The position numbers were made by a program, and so were the translations under genes. Shown in pieces: positions 55,708 through 63,472 of a stretch of 64,000 nt of DNA. This DNA comes from Lactobacillus sp. (lineage in GTDB: Bacteria > Bacillota > Bacilli > Lactobacillales > Lactobacillaceae): contig JAKVNR010000001.1 in the NCBI GenBank assembly GCA_022483245.1, positions 620,001 to 684,000 of the forward strand. The letters are read 5' to 3'. The notes under the pieces are model-generated. The model was not told the DNA's origin, made no database searches, and saw only the letters and a list, made by a program, of their open reading frames with translations. How positions within the stretch are numbered: the first letter of the stretch is position 1; the number at the start of each line of letters is the position of its first letter.

Positions 55708-57026
55708 GCCAAGCAAAACCTTTCCGCAACCCTGACGCCGTCTTAGACGTCTATGAAAAACCCAAACTAGGACAAGGCATCCTGCTATCCTTGCAGCACA
55801 TGTTCGCCATGTTCGGTTCAACCGTCCTGGTTCCAATTTTAATCGGGATCAGCCCAAGCATCGCCCTGCTGTCATCTGGCGTTGGCACGCTGGTCCACAT
55901 GATTTGTACTAAGTTCAAAATCCCAGCTTATCTGGGCTCAAGTTTTGCCTTCGTCGCCACCATGCAAGCGCTCATGAAAATGGACGGTTACCCGGCTGTT
56001 GCTCAAGGCGCGATTGCATCTGGCTTAGTCTATGTTGTTGTCGCTTTGATTATCGGCCGGGTTGGTTCAGACTGGGTGAACAAAGTCCTGCCGCCAATCG
56101 TCGTTGGGCCAATTATCATTGTCATCGGCTTGTCGCTTGCAACAACAGCAGCCAACGACGCTATGCTGCACAATCAAAAGTACGATCTGACTTACTTTGG
56201 CGTGGCAATTTTCACCCTGGTCATGACTTTGATCTTCCAAATGTGCTTCAAGGGCTTCACCAGCTTGGTTTCAATTATGCTCGGCATTATCTGCGGCTAC
56301 TTGCTGTCCTGCCTGCTCGGCATTGTCGACTTCTCGGGCGTTGTTAAAGCCGCTTGGTTTGCTTGGCCGGCCCTGCAAGTGCCTGGCATCACTTACCACT
56401 TCCGCTGGTATCCGGCCGCCATTTTAACCATGGCCCCGATCGCCTTCGTTACTATGACCGAGCACATGGGCCACATCATGGTGCTGAATTCTTTGACTAA
56501 GCGCAACTTCTTTAAAAATCCTGGCCTGCACCGGACACTGCTCGGCGATGGTTTATCAACGATTGTGGCCGGCTTCATCGGCGGCCCGCCAACTACTTCA
56601 TATGGTGAAAATATCGGGGTGCTAGCCATGACCAAAGTTCACTCCGTTTGGGTTTTGGCTGGTGCCGCAGTTTGCGCGATCATCTTTTCCTGTGTCGGCA
56701 AATTGGCAGCCCTGATTGAATCAATCCCGATGCCAGTTATTGGCGGCATTTCCTTCCTATTATTTGGGACGATTGCGGCCAACGGCTTGAAAATCCTGGT
56801 CGATGATCAGATCGATTTTGGTCAAAAACGCAACATGCTGATTGCTTCGGTGATCTTAGTCATCGGCATCGGCGGCGCCTACCTGCAGCTTGGCTCCTTC
56901 CAATTAACCAGCGTGGCTTTATCGACCATCATGGGTATGCTGCTCAACTGGATTTTGCCAAAACAAGCTGCCAGTGAGAAAGCCCTTGACGAAAAGAAAC
57001 AAAAAGAACAAAAATTCTTCAATTAA
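55704..57026 (+). CDS. uraA: Uracil permease (NCS2 family)
   Basis: 440 residues with about 14 hydrophobic segments. Family sequences include QHMFAMFGSTVLVPIL near the start, TEHMGH (active-site Glu region) and GGPPTTSYGENIG. It imports uracil with protons. It is controlled with pyrR by the attenuator. Confidence 0.96.
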   Translation: MSQAKPFRNPDAVLDVYEKPKLGQGILLSLQHMFAMFGSTVLVPILIGISPSIALLSSGVGTLVHMICTKFKIPAYLGSSFAFVATMQALMKMDGYPAVAQGAIASGLVYVVVALIIGRVGSDWVNKVLPPIVVGPIIIVIGLSLATTAANDAMLHNQKYDLTYFGVAIFTLVMTLIFQMCFKGFTSLVSIMLGIICGYLLSCLLGIVDFSGVVKAAWFAWPALQVPGITYHFRWYPAAILTMAPIAFVTMTEHMGHIMVLNSLTKRNFFKNPGLHRTLLGDGLSTIVAGFIGGPPTTSYGENIGVLAMTKVHSVWVLAGAAVCAIIFSCVGKLAALIESIPMPVIGGISFLLFGTIAANGLKILVDDQIDFGQKRNMLIASVILVIGIGGAYLQLGSFQLTSVALSTIMGMLLNWILPKQAASEKALDEKKQKEQKFFN

Positions 57027-57046
57027 ACATCTTGCATAAGACAAAT

Positions 57047-57077
57047 AAAAGGCTTGCCTGCATGGGCAAGCTTTTTT
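57047..57077. terminator. Bidirectional terminator between uraA and the LysR gene
   Basis: AAAAGGCTTGCC / GGGCAAGCTTTTTT, convergent to both genes. Confidence 0.85.
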
Positions 57078-57925
57078 CATTGCTGCAAAGAATTGACAAT
57101 CTTTTGACCAAGCGGGCTCAAAGTTTCATCCTTGCGCCAAGCTAGCTGCAACTCTGTTTCCCACCGGCGGGCCCGAATGCGGTATCGATGCAGGGGCACC
57201 GTAGCTGCAACCGAGGCTGGCAAAATCGCTGTCCCCATCTCTTCGCTGGCCCAAACCAGCGTCGAGCGGGCATCATCGCAGACAATCGCAAAATACGGAT
57301 CGAGCCCAGCTTCAGCAAAAGAGTGGCCCAGCAAATGTTCAAACCGGCGGTAAATGATTAGCGGCTGCTGGGCCAGCGCTGGCAAATCAATTTCCGGTTG
57401 ATCAGTGAGCTGGGCTTGGCTGACTGCCACCATCGGCTCTTTTAACAAGGTTACAACGTGCAGGCCACGGTGATTAAACGGCGTCCGCAAAATCGCTAGG
57501 TCGAGCGTCCGGTTGCGTAGCAGGTCAAGTAAGTGATAAGTATTCCCTTCAAAGACGTCCAGTTTTACTTGCGGGTACAAACTGCGCAATCCACGCATTT
57601 GCCGGTTTTGCAAAAATCCATTTGACGACGACACTGTTCCTAAACTCAAGGTCCCAAGTTCTCCCCGGCCAGCCTTAATAACATTATTTTGCGCGGCTTC
57701 TGTCAAATGCAAAATTTGCTGGGCATAGGCGCTCAGCATCTCGCCTGCATTAGTTAATTCTACCCCGTGACTGGTCCGATTAAACAAAGTAACGCCCAGT
57801 TCAAGCTGGAGCTGTTTTAATTCATATGACAAAACCGGCTGACTGATAAACAGACGTTTAGCAGCAGCCGTCACCTGCTTTTCTTCTGCTAAAACGGCAA
57901 AGTAAGACAGTTGTTTTAAATTCAT
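57077..57925 (-). CDS. LysR-family transcriptional regulator
   Basis: 282 residues. An N-terminal winged HTH (LSYFAVLAEEKQVTAAAKRL; SQPVLSYELKQLQ) is followed by a periplasmic-binding-protein-like effector domain. It is divergent from the H+-ATPase with about 100 nt between them, so it may control that gene. The shared region is AT-rich (TATTATCTATATTTTT). The effector is unknown. Confidence 0.92.
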   Translation of the reverse strand: MNLKQLSYFAVLAEEKQVTAAAKRLFISQPVLSYELKQLQLELGVTLFNRTSHGVELTNAGEMLSAYAQQILHLTEAAQNNVIKAGRGELGTLSLGTVSSSNGFLQNRQMRGLRSLYPQVKLDVFEGNTYHLLDLLRNRTLDLAILRTPFNHRGLHVVTLLKEPMVAVSQAQLTDQPEIDLPALAQQPLIIYRRFEHLLGHSFAEAGLDPYFAIVCDDARSTLVWASEEMGTAILPASVAATVPLHRYRIRARRWETELQLAWRKDETLSPLGQKIVNSLQQ

Positions 57926-58026
57926 AATTGGCTATTATCTATATTTTTTATATTACTAATCAAAATTATGTATTATCTTTATACTGCCTTTCATGCTAGA
58001 TTATTGGCAGAAAAGGGGCAAGTAAA

Positions 58027-60306
58027 ATGACAGAAATTCATGGTTTAACGCAGGAAACTGCCGAAAAGAAACTGCAGGAAATTGGCTTAAACGCTGTGCC
58101 TGAACCTAAATTCAGCTTTTTCAAGGCATTTATGTCCGGTCTGTGGAACTTGTCAGCTTGGATTCTTGAAGGGGCAATCTTGCTGGAAATTGCCTTAGGC
58201 AAAGGCATTCAGGCTAGCTTCGTCTTAGCAATGCTGCTGTTTGCGGCTTTAAATAGCGCAATTCAGAAAAAGCGTTCGCGCAGAGTCCTCAGCAGCATTT
58301 CCCACCAGCTAACACCAACCGTTGCCGTTGAACGAGACGGCAAGTGGTCGAATATGGATTCTAAATACTTAGTCCCGGGCGACTTGATCAATTTAAAAGC
58401 TGGGGCCGTTTTGCCAGCCGACGTTGAGATCAAAACTGGCAGCCTGACGATCGACGAATCCAGCATTACTGGCGAATCAAAACCGGCAAAGCATTCAGCC
58501 GGCGAGACTGCTTTTGCCGGAACCACGGTCGTAAAAGGCAATAGTTTGGCGATTGTGACGGCTACGGGGGCCAAATCACGCTCAGGCAAAACCATCAATT
58601 TGATTAACAAATCAGCCGCTCCCGGCCACCTGCAGCAGCTGTTAACCCGGATCATTTTTTACCTATGCCTGCTCGACTCAGCCCTGACCTTAATTCTGTT
58701 AATTGCGGCCATTATCCGCCGTGAAAACGTGTTAAGCATGCTGCCATTTTTAGGTATGATGTTTATCGCAGCTATTCCAGTCGCCATGCCGTCAACTTTT
58801 GCCCTGTCCAACTCCTTTGAAGCAACTCGGTTGAGTAAAGAAGGCGTGCTAACTTCCGATTTAACCGGGATTCAGGACGCAGCCAACTTGAACCTCCTTC
58901 TCCTTGATAAAACCGGCACGATCACTGAAAACAAAACCGCGGTAGCCGAGTGGCACGTTTTTAACGAGGCTGACCCTGCCTTGAGCAACGATGAAATCTT
59001 GCAGCTAGCGGCAGCCGCCACTGATACGCGCGGCCAAAGCATTATCGACAGCGCAATCCTAGAATTTTTGCAGACTAAAAAACTGGCCTTGCTTAAACCG
59101 ACAACTTACCAGCCATTTACCCCCGACCGCGGCTACTCAGAAGCCCAAGTTGGCCAACATAATGTTAAGCTCGGCTCTTTTAAACGGCTGAGTTTGATCG
59201 ACGAAACTGCCAACCAGCAGGTGCAAGCGATCGACTTTCAAGCTGGACGCTCAGTTGCGGTTTTAATTGACGATCATCTGGCCGGGGTCTTTATCCTCCA
59301 AGACCAAGTCCGCCCAGACAGCCAAGCCGCCCTCGCTGAGCTTCAGCAGCGCGGGATTAAGCCGGTTATGCTAACGGGCGACAACCAACGGACTGCTGCC
59401 GCAGTGGCTAAACAAGTACGGCTGACCGGGCGCGTTGTTTCGATTAATGACTTTGATGAAAATAGCGAGCCTGATTTAAAGCAGATCGCCGGTATTGCTG
59501 ACGTTTTACCAGAAGACAAACTGGAAATCGTCAAATTTTTCCAAGCGCACGGTTATATCGTCGGTATGACGGGCGATGGCATCAATGACGCGGCCGCTTT
59601 AAAACAGGCCGAAGTTGGCATTGCCGTAGCCAGTGCCGCCGATGTTGCCAAAAGATCCAGCAAGATGGTCCTGCTGGATGAAGGCTTGACGCCAATTCTC
59701 AAAATCTTGGATGCTGGCCACCGCGTTTATGAGCGGATGACGACCTGGTCGCTGACCAAACTAACCCGGACGGCTGAATTGACAACGCTTTTGACCCTCG
59801 GCTACTTAGTCTTTGGCTACTTGCCAATGGTTTTAAACGCGATGGTGATTTACACGATCATGAACAACTTAGTCACGATGATGATTGGGACTGACCGGAC
59901 GCAGATCAGCCACCAGCCGGAAAACTGGGACATGGCCAAATTATCGCGTTTTGCTTTCAGTTTAGCGGCTGGCTGGATCATCGCTGGTTTTGGCTTAGTT
60001 TGGGGCTTAACGGCAAGCGGCTGGCGGCCGGCTTTGATTAAAACCATGATTTACTGCTTTATGGTAATTTCAGGCATGTTGATTTTGCTGATCACCCGAA
60101 CGCGGAAATTTTTCTGGCAGGATTATCCATCGAAGTGGGTGGCTGGGACGCAAATTGCTGATGTGATCGTTACCTGCGGTCTAGCTTTGTTTGGGATTGC
60201 GATGACTAAAATTAGTTTAGGTGCCCTGCTGCTAACGGCTGTAGTGGCTCTAGTTGCCGCAATTATTATCGACTTTATCTATAAAAAGTTCATCTATTTT
60301 GAATAA
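58027..60306 (+). CDS. P-type (IIIA) H+-translocating ATPase
   Basis: 759 residues. Actuator TGES near residue 148, phosphorylation motif DKTGTITENKT near 294, and hinge motif MTGDGINDAAALKQA near 515 are present. Ten helices are expected. Length and the compact N-domain match plasma-membrane-type proton pumps of bacteria rather than Ca2+ or heavy-metal ATPases; no CPx motif is present. It would export protons using ATP, perhaps for acid tolerance. It is divergent from a LysR gene. Confidence 0.9.
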   Translation: MTEIHGLTQETAEKKLQEIGLNAVPEPKFSFFKAFMSGLWNLSAWILEGAILLEIALGKGIQASFVLAMLLFAALNSAIQKKRSRRVLSSISHQLTPTVAVERDGKWSNMDSKYLVPGDLINLKAGAVLPADVEIKTGSLTIDESSITGESKPAKHSAGETAFAGTTVVKGNSLAIVTATGAKSRSGKTINLINKSAAPGHLQQLLTRIIFYLCLLDSALTLILLIAAIIRRENVLSMLPFLGMMFIAAIPVAMPSTFALSNSFEATRLSKEGVLTSDLTGIQDAANLNLLLLDKTGTITENKTAVAEWHVFNEADPALSNDEILQLAAAATDTRGQSIIDSAILEFLQTKKLALLKPTTYQPFTPDRGYSEAQVGQHNVKLGSFKRLSLIDETANQQVQAIDFQAGRSVAVLIDDHLAGVFILQDQVRPDSQAALAELQQRGIKPVMLTGDNQRTAAAVAKQVRLTGRVVSINDFDENSEPDLKQIAGIADVLPEDKLEIVKFFQAHGYIVGMTGDGINDAAALKQAEVGIAVASAADVAKRSSKMVLLDEGLTPILKILDAGHRVYERMTTWSLTKLTRTAELTTLLTLGYLVFGYLPMVLNAMVIYTIMNNLVTMMIGTDRTQISHQPENWDMAKLSRFAFSLAAGWIIAGFGLVWGLTASGWRPALIKTMIYCFMVISGMLILLITRTRKFFWQDYPSKWVAGTQIADVIVTCGLALFGIAMTKISLGALLLTAVVALVAAIIIDFIYKKFIYFE

Positions 60307-60312
60307 AACTAA

Positions 60313-60345
60313 AATAGACCTAATCATTGAAGATTAGGTCTATTT
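60313..60345 (+). terminator. Terminator of the H+-ATPase gene
   Basis: ATAGACCTAATC-ATTGAA-GATTAGGTCTAT with a T-rich tail. Confidence 0.88.
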
Positions 60346-60397
60346 ATTTACTGTTTATAAAGTTCAAGGAAGTGTCCGATTCAGCTATCTTCTTTGA

Positions 60398-60403
60398 TAT
60401 AAT
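60398..60403 (+). promoter_or_regulatory. -10 box of the toxin 4 mRNA
   Basis: TATAAT in the conserved leader TTTGATATAATTAACGCTGGCAACTGACAT-type context, followed by the CCTCCCTTGAAAGGAGG hairpin. Confidence 0.7.
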
Positions 60404-60450
60404 TAACGCTGGCAACTGACATACGCCTCCCTTGAAAGGAGGTGAATTTG

Positions 60451-60549
60451 ATGCATGATATTTTCGTATTCATCGTTGCTCCGCTTTTAGTCGGAATAAC
60501 TCTTAAGTTATTTGACTGGTGGCTCAGCAGTCACGGCAACGATAAGTAA
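60451..60549 (+). CDS. Fst-type type I toxin, copy 4
   Basis: 32 residues: MHDIFVFIVAPLLVGITLKL, then FDWWLSSHGNDK. It keeps the IVAP-VG helix and Trp-Trp. The SD lies in the leader hairpin. TGATATTTTCGTATTCATCGTTGC at the start recurs as TGATATTTTCATATCCGTTGC at 60647-60667. A CGCTCAT/ATGAGCG stem and the terminator 60595..60628 (loop GCCCACT) follow. Confidence 0.88.
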   Translation: MHDIFVFIVAPLLVGITLKLFDWWLSSHGNDK

Positions 60550-60591
60550 CGGTTGCCATGAGCCCACACGCTCATAGTTGCATGAGCGAAA

Positions 60592-60668
60592 AATAAAAGC
60601 ACTATCTGCCCACTAGATAGTGCTTTTTGTGTTGTTTGATACAAATGATATTTTCATATCCGTTGCAC
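60592..60668 (-). ncRNA. Antisense antitoxin RNA 4
   Basis: Minus-strand TATAAT (ATTATA at 60673-60678), start near 60666, runs over the start-region repeat to terminator 60595..60628. Confidence 0.74.
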
Positions 60669-60816
60669 CTTTATTATAGATGAACAAGCATAAAAAGCCA
60701 AATCTTAATTAAAACGCGCTACCACAATATAAAATAATAAGCCAATTAATGAGCCTGTTTTGATATAACTAACGCTGGCAGCTGACATAAGCCTCCCTTG
60801 AAAGGAGGTGAATTCA

Positions 60817-60918
60817 ATGTTCCAGGACTTTTTCAAGTTCGTCGCTGCCCCGATTATTGTCGGTATAGCACTTAAGCTATTTGACCGGTGGCACGAAAGT
60901 CATGGCAACGATATGTAG
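60817..60918 (+). CDS. Fst-type type I toxin, copy 5
   Basis: 33 residues: MFQDFFKFVAAPIIVGIALK, then LFDRWHESHGNDM, ending in TAG. The leader -10 is TATAAC (60764-60769), with the usual SD hairpin. Arg-Trp-His replaces Trp-Trp-Leu after the helix. A CATTCATC/GGTGAATG stem follows, then terminator 60966..60999 with the loop CTGTAAC. Confidence 0.86.
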   Translation: MFQDFFKFVAAPIIVGIALKLFDRWHESHGNDM

Positions 60919-60962
60919 CAGTTGCCTTCGGCTCGCACATTCATCAGTTGCGGTGAATGTAA

Positions 60963-61037
60963 AAGAAAAGCACTATCTCTGTAACAGATAGTGCTTTTTG
61001 CGTATTCAGTGCAGAAAATATTTTTAAATTCGTTGCA
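60963..61037 (-). ncRNA. Antisense antitoxin RNA 5 (diverged repeat)
   Basis: Minus-strand -10 TATACT (AGTATA at 61043-61048), start near 61036. The repeat on + reads GAAAATATTTTTAAATTCGTTGC, a poorer match to the toxin 5 start (GGACTTTTTCAAGTTCGTCGC) than the orphan unit at 61570. Confidence 0.7.
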
Positions 61038-61112
61038 TGTTTAGTATAACAGGACAAACGAAAATAAACATAATTAAAATCTGAATTATAATGTTTTTGC
61101 ACTAAATTAAAA

Positions 61113-61150
61113 TTCTCCCTATGTCGGTTGCAGACTAGCCTTATTTGAAA
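61113..61150 (+). repeat. Possible Fst toxin remnant
   Basis: TATGTCGGTTGCAGACTAGCCTTATTTGA resembles the helix codons GTCGGTATAGCACTTAAGCTATTTGA of toxin 5. Short and uncertain. The rest of 61060-61240 shows nothing. Confidence 0.35.
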
Positions 61151-61241
61151 TCGCGATGGTTAAAACCAGTTTGAGTGCATGTTGCTTGCTAGTAAGCCAG
61201 ATCCCATATATATTAAGCATATCTTGAAAGGAGAAGTTCCG

Positions 61242-61484
61242 ATGGTTAAAGTCAAAATCATAAAAATTGGTCATTCCAAAGTTCTTCCCGTTCCTAAAGC
61301 ATTCAAAACCATTAGCACTGAATATGAAGCCTTTTTAGGTAGAGATGGTGCGATTACTTTCTTGCCGGTGACTCTCAATCCCTTTGACAATAAAGACTCT
61401 ATTAAAAAATATGGCAAATTCAATGGCGATACTACTTGTTTCATCGACGTTGGGTTTACTGATAAAAAATATGAAGACCTATAA
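61242..61484 (+). CDS. AbrB/MazE-like antitoxin-type DNA-binding protein, without toxin partner
   Basis: 80 residues from ATG at 61242 after TGAAAGGAGAAG; the 21 upstream codons of the ORF are rejected. The N-terminal swapped-hairpin pattern (VKIIKIGHSKVLPVPKAFK) fits SpoVT/AbrB antitoxins, and the C-terminal half is variable. No toxin ORF follows. It sits between two units of the Fst cluster, so it may be a solitary antitoxin or an autoregulator. Confidence 0.65.
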   Translation: MVKVKIIKIGHSKVLPVPKAFKTISTEYEAFLGRDGAITFLPVTLNPFDNKDSIKKYGKFNGDTTCFIDVGFTDKKYEDL

Positions 61485-61569
61485 TGAGAGAGCAAAATTT
61501 TAAAATTACAAGGAGACGGCCGATTCAGCCGCTTTCGACCCGTACCTTCGTCAGTTGAGACAAACGTAA

Positions 61570-61644
61570 AAGAAAAGCACTATCTGTAAGAGAGATAGTG
61601 CTTTTTGCGTGTCCAGTGCATAGGACATTTTCAAGTTCGTTGCA
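61570..61644 (-). ncRNA. Orphan Fst antitoxin RNA, matching toxin 5
   Basis: Promoter -10 TATACT (AGTATA at 61650-61655), start near 61643, terminator 61573..61606 (loop GTAAGAG). The repeat AGGACATTTTCAAGTTCGTTGC matches the toxin 5 start at about 20 of 22 positions. The upstream toxin region survives only as a spacer (CCTTCGTCAGTTGAGACAAACG). Flanks also match unit 5 (CACACGAAAATAAGCATAGTT). Confidence 0.7.
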
Positions 61645-61796
61645 TACTCAGTATAACATGCCACACGAAAATAAGCATAGTTAAAATCTGAATGGGAAAT
61701 TTTTCCTCACCAACCAACAAAAATCCCCCTACATTCATATATGCAGTGGTGTTAAAATGAACTTGTCATTGTGAGGAAATGGAAAGGAAGAATACA

Positions 61797-63146
61797 ATGA
61801 AAAAAGCATCGGCCTTATTAGGCTCTTTGCTGTTCAGTGTTGGTTTGCTGGCAGTCAGCGGTCAAGCTGTTAAAGCGGACACCGTTCAACCTGCACAAAC
61901 AACTGCCACTGAACAAGTCCAAACTACCCAAACCACTGCTGAGCAAACTGCAACTGATCAAACTACTGACCAAGTTGCTACTAACGCTCCAGCAGTTAGT
62001 CAACAGTCAACGACGCAGATCAACTACGTTAAAGGCTACGGCGTTAACCTGTGGCAATTAAACGCTGATCAATCAGTTTCTTGGACTGGCCGCCGTTTAA
62101 CGACTGGCACCAAGTGGAAGACTTTTGGCTACACTGATTTGTCTAAGAGTCAGCAGCGTGTTTACAACTTGGGCGGGAACCAATGGATTTACGCTCAATA
62201 CTTAGTTGACGCTGGTACGAAGCAAAAAGTTGCTGGTTACCAAGCTGCTAGTTCACAGACTAAACCAAGTGGCCAAACGCCTGCGCAAACAACTGACATT
62301 ACCCCAGCTGCTAACGGCACGGTCGGAATTGTTGGCTACCGTCCAAGTTAGGGGACTGTTTTATACAGTTTAAACGGCAATACTGCCACCCCAACTGGCC
62401 GCTTCTTGAAGAACGGGACCGCTTGGAAGATCGTTGGTTCTAAGACCATCAACGGCACTACTTACTACAATTTAGGCGGCAACCAATGGGTTAACGCAGC
62501 TTACATTGTTACTGGTAATGCCAACGGTGCTTACCGCGTTTTAAAGAGCAACCCAAGTTCTCGTGAATACTACACTAGTCAATACAACCCAGTCTTTGCA
62601 CCTTGGGGCTGTGCTTCTTCTGCTTTGTCCATGCTGATGAAGTATGATGGCAACTGGAAGAACGTGCCGGGCAATTCTGAAAAAGCTAAGTTGACCTATA
62701 TGCAAAACCACCTGCCACGCAACAAGGCTAACGGTGGTCAAGACGGTGATCCTTACACTGGTAGAGGCTTCAGCCGCGTAATTCTGTCATACCGGTTAAC
62801 TCAATATGCCCACAGCTTAGGCGACGCAAAGATCGTTGATGTTTCTGGCGTATCTTTGAGCGGAATTATTGATTTGATCAAAGGCGGCAAGCCAGTTCTT
62901 TACTACGGCTGGTCATCATACCAAGCTGGCGGTGCTCGCAACCACTGTAAAGTAATCTTCGGCTACAACGCTCACAATAATACTTTCCTGGTTCACGATC
63001 CGTTGTACCAATACAAGTACTTCTACCGTGGTGGTGGCGGTATGCGTGAAGGCGTCCGCAACGGTTACGACTTAGGCCCAATCGCTTGGGTTTCAGCCCG
63101 CACCATTGCTCGTGAATACGCAGGCAACGCATTAACCATTCACTAA
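61797..63146 (+). pseudogene. SLAP-domain secreted protein with C39-like peptidase domain, interrupted by in-frame TAG
   Basis: The ORFs 61779..62351 and 62406..63146 are in one frame; only TAG at 62349-62351 separates them. The start is ATG 61797 after AAAGGAAG. The signal peptide (MKKASALLGSLLFSVGLLAV) ends near VKA-DTV; a Thr/Gln-rich linker and two SLAP-like repeats (NLGGNQWIYAQYLV; NLGGNQWVNAAYIV) follow. The second half is a papain-like C39-type domain with WGCASSALSML (catalytic Cys) and GGARNHCKVIFGYN (His). Intact length would be 449 residues. TAG stands between YRPS and GTVLYS, where a sense codon is expected. The N-terminal product alone could still be secreted. Confidence 0.78.
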
Positions 63147-63164
63147 AATTAAATAGTTAATTCT

Positions 63165-63205
63165 AAAAAATAGACAAGCAGTTTTAAGATTGCTTGTCTA
63201 TTTTT
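63165..63205 (+). terminator. Terminator of the SLAP/C39 gene
   Basis: AAAATAGACAAGCA / TGCTTGTCTATTTTT hairpin, about 20 nt after the stop codon. Confidence 0.85.
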
Positions 63206-63224
63206 GTTGGATTTTTATCCATAG

Positions 63225-63371
63225 CTATTCATTTTCGGCTTGCAACTTTTCCCATTCTTCTGGAGTTAATCGTTTAGCTGCATACTTAGAATTCATCCCT
63301 GCTCGCAATGCTTGTCTATTTTCATTAGTTGCAAGCAAATAATTTGTCTCTTGCTCTGATTCAGTATATTT
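63225..63371 (-). pseudogene. C-terminal fragment of a Phd/YefM-type antitoxin
   Basis: An open frame between stops reads ESEQETNYLLATNENRQAL and KRLTPEEWEKLQAENE. The ETNYLL-NR-L pattern is that of Phd/YefM antitoxin C-termini. No start codon or DNA-binding N-terminus lies in front, so it is a remnant of a third TA type. Confidence 0.55.
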
Positions 63372-63472
63372 TTAGAAAAAATCATCTGGTTTTCCCTCGC
63401 TAGTGCTTTTAAGTTAATTATATCTGCTCAAACTAATTTTCTGCTAAAATTTGTTCAGAAAGAGGGAACATT

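Noticed and set aside
50151-63146. Recoding of TAG as a sense codon, suggested by three in-frame TAG codons (52362, 62349, 42095)
   Set aside because: Intact genes here end at TAG, such as Fst toxin 5, and no suppressor tRNA is seen; independent nonsense mutations are simpler.
63225-63371. Intact small antitoxin gene
   Set aside because: A stop codon precedes the conserved part and no start codon or DNA-binding half exists, so it is listed as a remnant.
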